A stretch of DNA of 64,000 nt from Pocillopora verrucosa (taxonomy: Eukaryota; Cnidaria; Anthozoa; Scleractinia; Pocilloporidae). The notes beneath the pieces are model-generated. The model saw only the letters and a list, made by a program, of their open reading frames with translations, was not told the origin of the DNA and searched no databases. Location of the stretch: contig NC_089312.1 of NCBI RefSeq assembly GCF_036669915.1, forward strand, positions 1,546,801 through 1,610,800, read 5' to 3'. Positions 22,577-51,506 of this stretch are shown piece after piece. The position numbers and the translations under genes are program-made. Positions within the stretch are counted from its first letter, which is position 1; every line of letters begins with the position of its first letter.

Positions 22577-22872
22577 ATCCGCGATGATTAAAAGTTGCCC
22601 ATTGGAAATGAACTCATAATGATATTTGTTGTCCCCTTGTCGTTCAGAAATTATTTTCAATCTTTAGGTGATATCAGTGTGCAAATTTTTTCGGATAAGA
22701 CCTGTTTGAAATTTTCAAGCAAACTGCTTGTCCACTCTGCAAGTAAATTATGAGGTGGCTTAAAGACTCCGGGAATGTGATTCGACCAGCATCCGAAATA
22801 TGAATTTAAACTGTTCGAAATCACTTCTCGTTCTGTCCGTGACAATTTCTCGAGACTCGCGATTTCTTCCAA
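22577..22872 (-). pseudogene. broken exon copy 2 of an unrecognised gene
   Basis: Minus-strand open frame with KLSRTEREVISNSLNSYFGC and WSNHIPGVFKPPHNLLAEWT. It keeps Gly where copy 1 has a stop, but shifts frame after FKQVLSEKICTL relative to copy 1, where the frame runs on to ...QLFIIAD. The GTAAGT donor (22576-22571) is conserved in both copies. Each copy is therefore damaged in a different place, which points to a once-functional exon. The stop codon or intron 5' of it is not resolved. Confidence 0.5.
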
Positions 22873-23251
22873 ATATTACGTAATCGTATTCTATTGCCAC
22901 GAACGTCAGGCTCTTCGTGAAAGCTATAATAGTTTTGAGATTATTTAAGCCACAATGCAGCCGAAAAAGAAGCAAATGCGATTTAGATATAACTAAACAC
23001 TTTGTACCCATTAAAGAGACATAAATTCATGTTTATCGAACGCCTCACATTTTAAAGTCAAAGGCTATAACTATAAAATATACAACGACGATAGAAAAGG
23101 TGATGAAAGCGCATGAATGCCTTATGTAACAAGCCTATCCCTAACATTCTACTTACGAAAATAAGCTCCCTTTTGCATACCTAATAAAAAATCTACGAGG
23201 GATCAGTTTAAGATTACCATAACATCTAAACAAGAGTTCGATAATGTGGTT

Positions 23252-23527
23252 ACTGTATTTCCTCGAATAAGCACCCGGGAGCTTATTCAAAATTTTGGCT
23301 TATGGGAGAGGCGCTTCATGGAAGGAAGGCGCTTAGTCGAGGGGTGGGAGACGCTTATTAATCCCCTGTACTGATTTTGATCTAGTTGAGGCTTAAAAAG
23401 GTTTTATGCAAAGCGGCAATAGGGACAGGTTTTCCTTGCATTCCTACTATTTAAGAAAGTCAGGGAGGCGGTGTCTAGGAGTCGGTGCATTTTCTAGGGT
23501 GGGCGCTTATTTCCAAGGAAATACAGT
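23252..23527. mobile_element. 276-bp MITE with terminal inverted repeats (copy in right duplication)
   Basis: Same element and same length as at 1586-1861, at the homologous place in the duplicated segment, so it was inserted before the duplication. Confidence 0.65.
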
Positions 23528-24600
23528 CCCGGTATTGCCTTTCCTTTATATTTTCTAAAAATGGCTCTAGGAAATCATAACCACTGCCGCTGAGGCCATC
23601 TTTAAATTACTGTTAACGTGTGTTTTGTATCATGTAGAACAATGCAATGCAAATTCATGGAAAAAACGCGCGTCATATGATGAGTTGACAAGTTAATGAG
23701 ATACCTAGAGGTAAACCTTCAGTTGTGACCCTGAAAGTGGATATAAAATTCCAGGTTTAAAGGTTGCTTGTTCTAGAAACAGGCTTTTGAAATCTTTTAG
23801 AGGAATCGACGAAACTGTGTAGCCCTTTGAGCTATTTATTTAAGTTATATCCAAGCGGCAAAGAAGTCAAGAGATACAAACGTGACATGGTCATCTTTGC
23901 ATTGAGTTCTACATTGCTCAAGTAAACCAAATCAGTTTTGAAATTAAACTCGCCCAGACTTATAATCACGTGATCTCATTTAGTATGACAGGTTATATGG
24001 TGCGATATTCCAGTCCGCATTCACAAGACATTTCCCTGATACAATATGCGACGGTTCGTATTGTTTTCGGGTTCGTTTTCACATACCTGAAACAGAAATT
24101 CGGATGATTTTTCATGCGAATGAAACGCTGATTTACCTGTTATTTTGGGTGATTTATAGTTGATATGTCACTAAGTTATAGCACCTGTTTTAGATCTGCT
24201 TTGACTTTTATGCAGAGATCAGGTAGTATAACAGTGAAATCGATATTAATTAAATTTCGGTTTCGATCATCAGGAGCCAATCCTTGAATGGACCCCTAAT
24301 GACCTCACGTTCAGCATCCATCAAATTAAAGGCGTCGTAATTTTCTGAAGAGATAAGTAGCCTGTTGCTTTTTGTGTCATAGACTTACTCGATTGATTAC
24401 TGATGCTCCTGTGCATTTGCTCCTTTAAATGACGGGTTACAGTAATTCTCGATGTCTTGAAAATGCCATCATAAAAATGTTACGTGCAAAGAAACAGAAT
24501 TTAATTACTTTAGGTCATGCAGATAAATCAATTCTGCTCCCATCGCTAAACACGTTTGAGCGTGTTGCTCAATAACTAATGGCAAGTGAACTTTTTCAGC

Positions 24601-24741
24601 TCCAGCTACATTAAGCCTTACGCTTTGTTCTTGTCAACACACTTTCCGTCTCCAGTCCAGATGTTTGAAGTAAAATCACATTCTGAACGAGTTGCGGCTG
24701 TACATTATTCATGTTTGCGCAAGCATGTCTTGTCATGCTGC
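24601..24741 (+). CDS. weak candidate internal exon, unrecognised
   Basis: TTTTTCAG|CTCC begins and TGCTGCAG|GTATGT ends a 47-codon open stretch (SSSYIKPYALFLSTHFPSPV, then QMFEVKSHSERVAA...). The splice sites are good, but no domain and no certain partner exon were found. Confidence 0.2.
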
Positions 24742-25157
24742 AGGTATGTTTCCCTTTCAGGTGTTTTTGCGTCGGTCAAAATAGATGTGATAATGAGTAT
24801 GATCTTAAAGTCGTAAAATGCATATCCTTCAAAATTCAAGCGTAGAAGTTATGGATGTTACTTAAACTGGAAACTGATATCTGTCGCAACTACAATTTGT
24901 ATCAGAATAAAGTCAGAGATCAACTAAAAAACCCTTAATAAAATCTTTATTTATCGTCCATGATGATTGCTTTGACGACTGAGTTCCTTAAAACTGGTAC
25001 TCAGACTGCCTTTAACGTGTTGTTATCCGCCAGTTTAAATTGTCATGTGGATTTCCGCTGCACTTTCGATTCCGGTTCTCCGTTCCCTGTTCTTCGTTGT
25101 ATTTTACCCGTTCCTCGTTCTCCGTTCTCTTTTTCTTGTTTTCTGTTCCCTGTTTTC

Positions 25158-25385
25158 TGTTTTGTGTTTTGTGTTTTGTGTTTTGTTTTGTGTTTTGTGT
25201 TTTGTGTTTTGTGTTTTGTGTTTTGTGTTTTGTGTTTTGTGTTTTGTGTTTTGTGTTTTGTGTTTTGTGTTTTGTGTTTTGTGTTTTGTGTTTTGTGTTT
25301 TGTGTTTTGTGTTTTGTGTTTTGTGTTTTGTGTTTTGTGTTTTGTGTTTTGTGTTTTGTGTTTTGTGTTTTGTGTTTTGTGTTTT
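25158..25385. repeat. heptamer microsatellite (TTTTGTG)n, about 32 copies
   Basis: Almost perfect 7-bp array flanked on both sides (25090-25157 and 25386-25470) by degenerate heptamers such as CTGTTCC and CTGTTAC, so the pure core has expanded inside an older 7-bp repeat. Confidence 0.95.
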
Positions 25386-25806
25386 GAGTTTTTTCTTTCC
25401 AGTTTCCTGTCCTGTTACCTATTACCTGTTCCCTGTTCCCTGTTACCTGTTACCTGTTCCCTGTTTCCCCGTTCTTGGCATAATATAACCCGTTAAAATC
25501 GAATCGTTTTCATTGCTTAAACACAAAGCATTCAAATAAATTTAAAAGGGAAAACATACGATCATTAATTTGACTACCAGTCTCTCCCCAGAAAAGATTT
25601 TTTCTAAGAGCAGAACGGACTAAAGTCTCACAGGTAACCAATCCAGCCTAGCGCCGTTACAAGGCTAATGCTAATGAAAAGTCCCTTTGTTTTGCTTTTC
25701 GGTTACTTTCGTGTACATTTTACTTAAATCTATTTCAGGCAGGTACACATGATAGGATGATGTGAATCAGTTTACTGTGCATTGATTTACGCAAAAGAAT
25801 AAGCGA

Positions 25807-26001
25807 GTGACGCAGGTGAATCAGAGAAAAATGAAACATACTTGTCTCGGCTGTGGAATAAAACAGACTGAGATAATTAAGCTAAATGAAAGTTTATCTG
25901 AATTACGGTTTGAGGCCGGCTCACAAGATGAAACAGGAGCGGGTAATAATTCCATATCGACAACCAAGTCTGACTTTATTGACTTCAGCCATGATGATTA
26001 A
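25807..26001 (+). CDS. weak candidate terminal exon, unrecognised
   Basis: A 64-residue open frame ends ...KSDFIDFSHDD-stop. Its composition is protein-like (HTCLGCGIKQTEIIKLNESL), as in a cytoplasmic tail. The upstream acceptor (GACGCAG) has a poor pyrimidine tract. No domain is recognised and it may be chance. Confidence 0.25.
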   Translation: MTQVNQRKMKHTCLGCGIKQTEIIKLNESLSELRFEAGSQDETGAGNNSISTTKSDFIDFSHDD

Positions 26002-26412
26002 TAACTTATCTTCAGTTCATTCATTCATTTGATCTGCTGCTGTAAATCTAGATTATACAAATTTCGAACAGATGGCTTCATTCCACGTAAACATTATATC
26101 TCCATGTAAAACAATAATTAATATTCACGCGTTTCGTCTGCGTCCAATTATGAATACAACACGACGAGAAAACTCTGGAATATTCTTAGAGGCGCCCGCG
26201 CCTTCACCCTTACAATTTTCTTGAAAATTGCATGTCATTTAGAGTTTTCTAAATTCTTAAAAATTAACTTCTTTTTACGAAAAAGTAAATACTGCTTCAT
26301 CATTGCGAATACAGTGACACAAACACCGCCTCTTTGATAAGTTAATGTATGCCTATATATACTTTTTCCTTCATTCAAAGAGTCTTGCCTCCGGAATGCC
26401 ATCAAGACTGCA

Positions 26413-27476
26413 TTACTTTCCAGTTTTATTCATACTCTGAGCCAAAATTGCCGCCCGCTCTGCGATAGGCACAAATCCTTCCTCTTTCCTCCATTTTTTC
26501 AATCTTGCTGCAAACCAGTTCTGGAACAAAGAAAAACCCACAGAATTCAGTTGCTGTGTTTTGTTGACAGGAAAATTGTAATAAATGAAAACACCGAAAT
26601 ATGAAAAAACCTGTGAGGCCCATTTCTAATTACATCTTTGCTCAGCCGGTTTAATTGAAAATAATTTTAATTAATATTTTGAGAGGCAAATAGGAAAATT
26701 CGAAGAAAGAAGTATATAAACAACAATTCTCAGTTCATAATTTCAACGCCATATCGAAATGCAATACATTTTCAATTTTTAGCACAATTTCAAAATTTTC
26801 TATTGCTGGATTTCAGCTTGTTTCTATTATTTTTGCACATTAGCGCGTATTCGAAAAATTTTCAAGAAAATTCTTTTCAATTTAAAAATTTTGTTTTTTA
26901 CAGCGCCTTTTATAAAAGGAACCCAATTTGTTTGAGAATTTTGTGGCAAGTCATGCATTCAAGAAGCTCACCGTAAGTATCGGTTGATGAAAACTGTTGG
27001 TTTAACTTCAATGATTTCGCAATGTCCAAGCTCAAGAAACAACACTCGATTTACCTCTCACGTTTGGACTAAGAGTTGCCACGAAACCATAAATTTCTTG
27101 TGTTATTTGAATCTATCACTTCCCGAAATATGCGCAATTCAATGGCAGACGAAAAAAAATATATACGACTCGAAATTTAATTTCCTTTATAACTTCGCAT
27201 GGCTTTCTTAAGGTTTGCCAGGAGCGAAATCTCAGCACGAATTTTTTTTATGCTAAAAGTTACTGCCTGATTCTTTTAAGGCGATATACCTTGCAGAATA
27301 ACCTAAGAAGAAAAAGCAAATAAATCGCGTACCTCTATTTCTTCTTCTGTGATACCAATATCGGCAGCCAGAAGTGTCATACTCAATGAATCAGGATATC
27401 TACAAGATTTAAAAGCGTCTTCTAAAGCTGTAGATTTTTCTTTATCTTCGCCAATCCTTTTCAAAATATCGGCCAT
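26413..27476 (-). CDS. HOPX-like homeodomain-only protein, 83 aa, two exons
   Basis: Exons 27333-27476 and 26413-26520, joined in phase 0 (GAG|GTACGC ... TTCCAG|AACTGG). The start ATG at 27476 has a strong context (ACCATGG). Nearly the whole protein is one homeodomain: helix 1 ALEDAF, helix 2 SMTLLAADIG, helix 3 EIENWFAARLKKWRKEEG. The intron falls just before the WF of helix 3, a common homeobox intron position. Canonical Asn51 and Arg53 are replaced by Ala and Leu. Vertebrate HOPX likewise lacks both and shares the RYPDS/KHPDS and AA-x-[IA]-G-[IL]-[TS]-E-E-E stretches and WRxxEG. HOPX does not bind DNA and acts as a transcriptional cofactor; the same role here is inference. It could also be a divergent member of another homeobox class. 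Confidence 0.78.
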
Positions 27477-29095
27477 GGTTTGGTTTTTCCTTGCACAGTC
27501 AGAGCCCAATTTCGTGACAGGAGCCGGAATTTTTGATGGTTTACGGTTAGTCGAGTTAAAGCGGCATTTCTTTGGCAGCGTTTTGATGGTTATAAAGAAC
27601 GAACCTTTAGTGCAAATTTTTTCCTAAACAGGTGGCTTGCGGACAACCGGATTGGTTGGTTGGTGAATAATACTCTTCCCTCATCTACATTATGTGTAGC
27701 GTCATATCATAATTTCGTAGCTGACCCTCGAATAAGTAACATGTTGACATGAAGAAGAAATGAAAATTGACCGCGACTGAAAACATTTTGAAACGCGTAC
27801 AAAAATAAGAACATTTCTTTGCTTTAGGGCAAGAAACGAAACTTAGCAAGACAATATTAGCTTAGCATCTTTGTTACAAGAAAACCGCATAATGAAATAT
27901 GTATTTCAATCTGACACTTCTCCTAAATTTGGCTAACCAACATATTTTACGTACGATTTCGCTTTCACTTAGTCAATCAATGAATATAACACTTACAAAA
28001 ATACCTCTATTAGACTTAGTTTCTGTGCATTTATCGTTCATTCACATTTGGTCGAGTGAAAATCAACTTTTATTATTTCTTTCTGTTTTATTTGTTTTAT
28101 TAATTAGCACATCTTTAGATTAGACTGTCGCAAATTCATTCAAATACTTGAATGTATTGTTGAATATGATGCGTTAATTTAGATAACTTTCTCGTCGTGT
28201 CCTTACGTTCAAGAACCGATCAAAGCAGATCTTTTGTGAGATCAACTTTCTAAACCGTAAATGTTAAGAGCTTCCTTAACTTTACATTGATCCATAGGTG
28301 TTAAAGGTAATCCATCGATGCTTATACAACACCCGTGTTAGTATTTTTGATTTCGCGCAGACCGCACTCTTGAACTATTTAATGGTTGACAAAACCGCGT
28401 GAACACATTTCGTTCGAATTTTAACAGACTTCCCACATCTATTAACCATTTTGATGTACTTTGACTCACAATCCTTCCCTCGAAGGAAAATAACGTTCTT
28501 TAAAATTAAGACCGCTAAGGGACGGGGGGGAAAGGTTCAGAGGATTTCGTTAAGACTCGATAAAATTTACCAAATCCCTCCCCAAGGTTCTGTTATAATC
28601 TTATGACACCCCCCTCCCCCCCCCCCGCTCATTGGTAGTCAATTTTTTACAGTCCCCCCTTGACACTCTGTTGGCGACAAATGATTCACCCTCCGTTTTC
28701 CCTGAAACCATACGATCCCCAAAAAATCACACATCCCCCTCCCCCCCCGCTCCAAACGATAATAATGACTGGTGCCTTTGTAAAAGGTAATTTTGGAAAA
28801 CGGAAACAGACAATGTTGTTGAAAAGTCCCATTTATTAACAAGATGAACAAAAGTCTTCCACTATAACCAATAATTCTGTTATAATATAATAGCGCAATC
28901 TCTTCTGAATAATGTAACGAGAAAGAGATTGCTTGGAAGGGTAGTTTCTGAAAGTCCACCTGTCTTTTAGATTGAGCAATTTCGTTTTGTGTACGCATGA
29001 CTTTTAGAATGCGTGAACTATCTGTGAGGACTGGTCCACTAAATCGAGCGTGTTCTCCAAGGAACTGCCTTCAAGTATGAACCATGAAATTGTAT
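27477..29095. other. intergenic region between SMC3 and the HOPX-like gene
   Basis: No gene seen. Contains C-homopolymer tracts (about 28610-28627 and 28736-28749) and AT-rich sequence. It should hold the SMC3 3' UTR and the HOPX-like promoter. Confidence 0.5.
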
Positions 29096-47862
<18,767 letters not shown>

Positions 47863-47910
47863 AACTGTCCCGTTGCTTGAAGGCTCCAAGTAGCAAAATT
47901 TAGTGAAAAA

Positions 47911-47937
47911 TTAAGTGTAGGGCTGAATGAAAATCAT
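47911..47937 (-). other. possible 8-codon upstream ORF before SMC3
   Basis: In GCTCCGCCATGATT the ATG at 47937 has G at -3; it reads MIFIQPYT then stops, 48 bp before the SMC3 ATG. It matters only if transcription starts upstream of it. Confidence 0.3.
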
Positions 47938-47951
47938 GGCGGAGCGACACA

Positions 47952-47963
47952 TTTTGGCGCGAA
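47952..47963. promoter_or_regulatory. E2F-type site in the SMC3 promoter
   Basis: TTTTGGCGCGAA fits the E2F consensus TTTSSCGC and is near-palindromic. It lies about 90 bp upstream of the SMC3 ATG, where cell-cycle control of a cohesin gene would be expected. Function is inferred. Confidence 0.55.
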
Positions 47964-49619
47964 TATATTCAGCTGAATTCTGATTGGTTAAAAATAAAGA
48001 TCCCATCGCTCTCTGCGCTGCGTCAAAAGAAATATATGTCATGTAGGTGAAATGATAAGTCCTGCAACCAGCTCCAGAATTACTTCCGGTTTTATTTCGA
48101 TAATTGACTGCAACAGAAGGCCTTCAATAAAGTGTTTAAAACCACTGTGGGTTGACCAAAAGTACCTTTGGAATTTCCAACACAGTTAGATGTTGTCAAT
48201 ACAATATTATTGCAATTGTATTTACTGAAATTGCGCATTTAATGTGCACAACACAATGAATATATATATATTATTTATATATATATTTAAGTGAAGTAAA
48301 GAGCTATATGATGCTGATGATGTTTCTTTTCTTTTTTTTAATTGTTCAATTCATTTCTTGTTCTGACTTGTTTTGTTGTTATTTTAGGAGTTTGGTGATA
48401 GATGAAGGACAAAAGATTAGGAATTGAACCGATTTAAACCATAGCAACATATGAATACATTCTATGTTCTCCCATAGACTATGATTGTAACAGATCATAT
48501 GGGCAAAAATTTTTAATGTTTCAAGCACGAAGTGAGTCAATAAAACAGTAAACAACTTTTTTTTTGTTTGAGGAAAACTTCCATTTTTTATGTCCTCTTT
48601 CACTATCAAATATATTACTTACTTTTTATAAACACCAGCTGGTATTTACACCCAGCTAATCTCAAAATTGGTGATGATTTTTCTAGATTAAGTTGCTTCT
48701 CATGGTTTTCCTTGATTAGCATTTAAAGATCATGCTGACATCAACAATGACATTAAAAGTTTTTAAAAAAAATTGATGTTACCCCTGAGGGATGGGCTGA
48801 TGAAACTGAAGTTAACTCATGCAAAAACAGTGATGATCAGTCATTTTAAAATTAAACCATGACAGTTATAGGTATTCCATCTTCACTACACACTGATGGA
48901 AGGTCTATTATCAAAGAAAATACATAAACAAAAAAATCAATGTATCCTGAAACAAGCACACATCCCGCAGATTTTTTTAGCTGTAAACTCAAATGATGTT
49001 TCTAGTACACATCATTATGCAAAGGATGAAGGAGGACCAGAGGGGTCTCTGTCTAGGAGGGGTTCTCAAGTTTGGGCTTTTAACTTTTCACTTAAAATTA
49101 TACCACATTTGCAAAACTAATCCCTCACAGAACCATGCACATGTTATTCAGATTATTAAGTCTACCTTGTACAGCATAGAGTATAGTTTGTCAACTATTC
49201 ATATCTATAAATAACTTCTAATAGCCGCTGATAATTTGATGCCTCAGTAAATATAAAATATTATGCCTTTGCTAAGAAAGTGTCAACAATTGGAAACTCC
49301 GTTCCTGATCCAGAGTGCCAAAGTTAAGTCCTAACTGGACAACACGTATTTCCAAATAGTTCCTTTTTGGAGTGACCCTAGGGAGGGAAAAATGAGTTGA
49401 AGTATGGGGAGGGGGGTGGCTTGGAGGTTGAATGTTGGTCACATGTTACCTTAACATACAGCCGACCTGAAAATTAGATGACAATAATAATAATATCAAT
49501 ATCAATAAAATAATTATGTAAAATAATAAAATTAATCAAAATGACAACCTCAAGGTATTAGAGACAGTTCGCCGAAAGTGTCTTCATTTACCTCTCACAC
49601 AATTCATTATAACAATGAG

Positions 49620-50216
49620 TTAGTTGATATCATGAAAACTTCCGCGATCGGAGTAGCTGCGGTTGAAAGATTCCTCATAGTCGTCATCCCTAGGATTTCT
49701 TCGACGCTGAAATGCGAGCAAGCCAGTCGTAACCGCCGAAATTAAGACCAAAATTAGCCCAGCAATTACTAAAATAAAGTACACCCGGTGTGGTTTTTTT
49801 AGTATGTGGCCAGAGTAATTTTTCTTCGACCTCAAGTCAATGACTAGGGCGATAAAGGTAAACACGAGAAGAGTTAAGAAAACATTGGTGAAGAATGAGC
49901 CGTAGCGGAGAATGAAGCGACAAAATGGAATCCTCTTTAACGAACACTCTCGGCTCCCAAGCAACCTTGCTATCAGGAAGGATGTCGTAAATAGAATCAG
50001 TAATCCATTCACGATCATCACCAGGAACAACACGAAAAAGGGGCAGTTTACATCGCTCGACGAACCAGTAGATTCGAAATTTGACCAACATGACTGACTG
50101 GCATTCGCTTTGCCTACTTCCGCCTCCAGGAAATTCACCGTTAAAAAGCAAATCTCTGCCGCCAAAGAAGACGTACAGGCCAGTGCAAATAACGCTCTTG
50201 GATTACAGTTTCCCAT
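49620..50216 (-). CDS. uncharacterised four-transmembrane protein, 198 aa, intronless
   Basis: A single 597-bp open frame starts MGNCNPRALFAL and ends at 49620. Four hydrophobic segments are visible: about residues 8-29, 59-82, 109-127 and 143-168. A cysteine-containing first loop carries a possible N-glycosylation site (NAS), and the C-terminal tail is charged, with R/D/S-rich residues (RRRNPRDDDYEESFNRSYSD). The topology resembles claudin/PMP22/MARVEL-type tetraspans, but the claudin W-GLW-C-C signature is not seen and no family was recognised. The tail has tyrosines and serines that could be modified. No introns or frame breaks are visible. It lies between SMC3 and the rhomboid-like gene on the same strand. 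Confidence 0.72.
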   Translation of the reverse strand: MGNCNPRALFALACTSSLAAEICFLTVNFLEAEVGKANASQSCWSNFESTGSSSDVNCPFFVLFLVMIVNGLLILFTTSFLIARLLGSRECSLKRIPFCRFILRYGSFFTNVFLTLLVFTFIALVIDLRSKKNYSGHILKKPHRVYFILVIAGLILVLISAVTTGLLAFQRRRNPRDDDYEESFNRSYSDRGSFHDIN

Positions 50217-50964
50217 TACTTAAGCTTTGTGAGGAAAGATACTTCTGTAAGAGGACGTTCGTAATTTTAGTTTCTCTATGAAAAGCGCGTGACAGATCGA
50301 GACGATGACGATCGTGTTACAGTTGCCGCTGGTCACTTGTGAGCTTTCGATAATTTTGCTTTCCTTTTTCTTCTTCTGTTTTGAAGAGTGAGCTATTCTT
50401 TCGATTTTGTCCAACTTTTCAGCGGCGTCCAAGACATTGAAATAAATTTTGATAGAAGTGATAAGAGAACTTGAAATCCCATAAGGAATCATCCATAATT
50501 CGTTTCAGGGAGCGGACTGGTTGCACTAATTAATACAGTTAGATAACACAACGATTTAATCTGACCCTAAGACGTGTGCACTCATCCGGGATATATTAGT
50601 TCTCATTGTAGTGCGCAAGTCCCTAGAGGCTATTAAAAACACAGTGACATCGTTACACCGGTAACATCTTTAAGAAAGTAAAATGAAACGTTCTGAGGAA
50701 CTAAGGTTCTAAGGAAAAGAAAAATGATTCTAACCCCTCTAAATGTGCCTTTAAAAGAATTGATGGTCACCTCCTCAACCTCCCCCCGTTTGAAAAAAAA
50801 AGGACGGGCATACATGTTCAACTTTAAATTCTTATTTACTAATTAATCTCAAAATCTGCATGTAAGAACAAAGAAATAAAATGCAAAAATGCAAGCTACT
50901 ATAACTGAGTGAATGTTTGTTTGTATCACTATTCGAACCCTTTCATATCCTCAGCGATGTTCTC

Positions 50965-51497
50965 TACCACCATTCCTTCCTCCTTTTCCTCTGTTACCTC
51001 TTCTTTCTCTGCCCCTTCCTATATTCGGTCCCCTCTCCATCTTCTTCTTCCTCTGCTCCCTCTCCTTCCTCTGCCCATCTCTTTCTCTCCTTCTTCTTCT
51101 CCTTTTGCCCTCTCAGGGTCCTTTCTATCCTTCTGCTGATTCCTCTGGCTCCTCTGTTCCCCCTCCTTCCTCCCTTTCCTCTTATACCTCTGTCTTACCT
51201 CCTTTATTCCCTTCCTCTGCATTGTCTTTCCGTTTCTTTCTCCTTTCCTTCACTTCACTCTCCTCCCGTTGCTCTCCTGTCCTTCCTATGCTTCAACAGC
51301 CCCTTCTCCTTCCTCTGCACCTCTTCTTCTTCCGTTCCCTGTCCTTCATCGCCTTCCACTGCTCTCTCTTTTCATTCCTTTTTCTGCTCCCTATCCTTCC
51401 TCTTCCCTATCTGCTATTTCTCCTTCCCCTCTTCCTCTGCTCATTCTTTTTCCTTTGCTTCCTCATCGTCCTCTCCTTCGTCTCCTCCCTCTACTCC
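50965..51497. repeat. 530-bp polypyrimidine tract (plus strand)
   Basis: Almost pure C/T with degenerate TCCTTCCTCTGC-like units. It starts about 10 bp past the stop codon of the rhomboid-like gene, so on the minus strand it would be a purine-rich 3' UTR. Three long plus-strand open frames over it (Ser/Pro/Leu/Phe only) are artefacts. Confidence 0.9.
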
Positions 51498-51506
51498 AAA
51501 ACACGA

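Larger units (their letters stand above)
22203..23832. repeat. segmental duplication, right copy (direct repeat of 1-2165)
   Basis: Second copy of the segment, in the same orientation, starting about 200 bp upstream of the mosaic-lectin first exon and ending where similarity stops after GAAACTGTGTAGCCC. It contains the broken exon at 22577-22872 and a 276-bp MITE at 23252-23527. Confidence 0.9.
23833..26412. other. intergenic region with weak plus-strand exon candidates
   Basis: Between the duplication and the HOPX-like gene no complete gene was seen. It holds the heptamer array at 25158-25385 and two possible plus-strand exons (24601-24741, 25807-26001). Confidence 0.5.
47863..49619. other. 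intergenic region between SMC3 and the four-TM gene
   Basis: Contains the SMC3 promoter, an AT dinucleotide tract near 48257-48290 and AT-rich sequence. No convincing open frame. Confidence 0.55.

Noticed and set aside
24960..25496. 178-aa frame of FCVLCFV repeats that looks like a membrane protein
   Set aside because: It is a translation of the TTTTGTG heptamer array, open in three frames.
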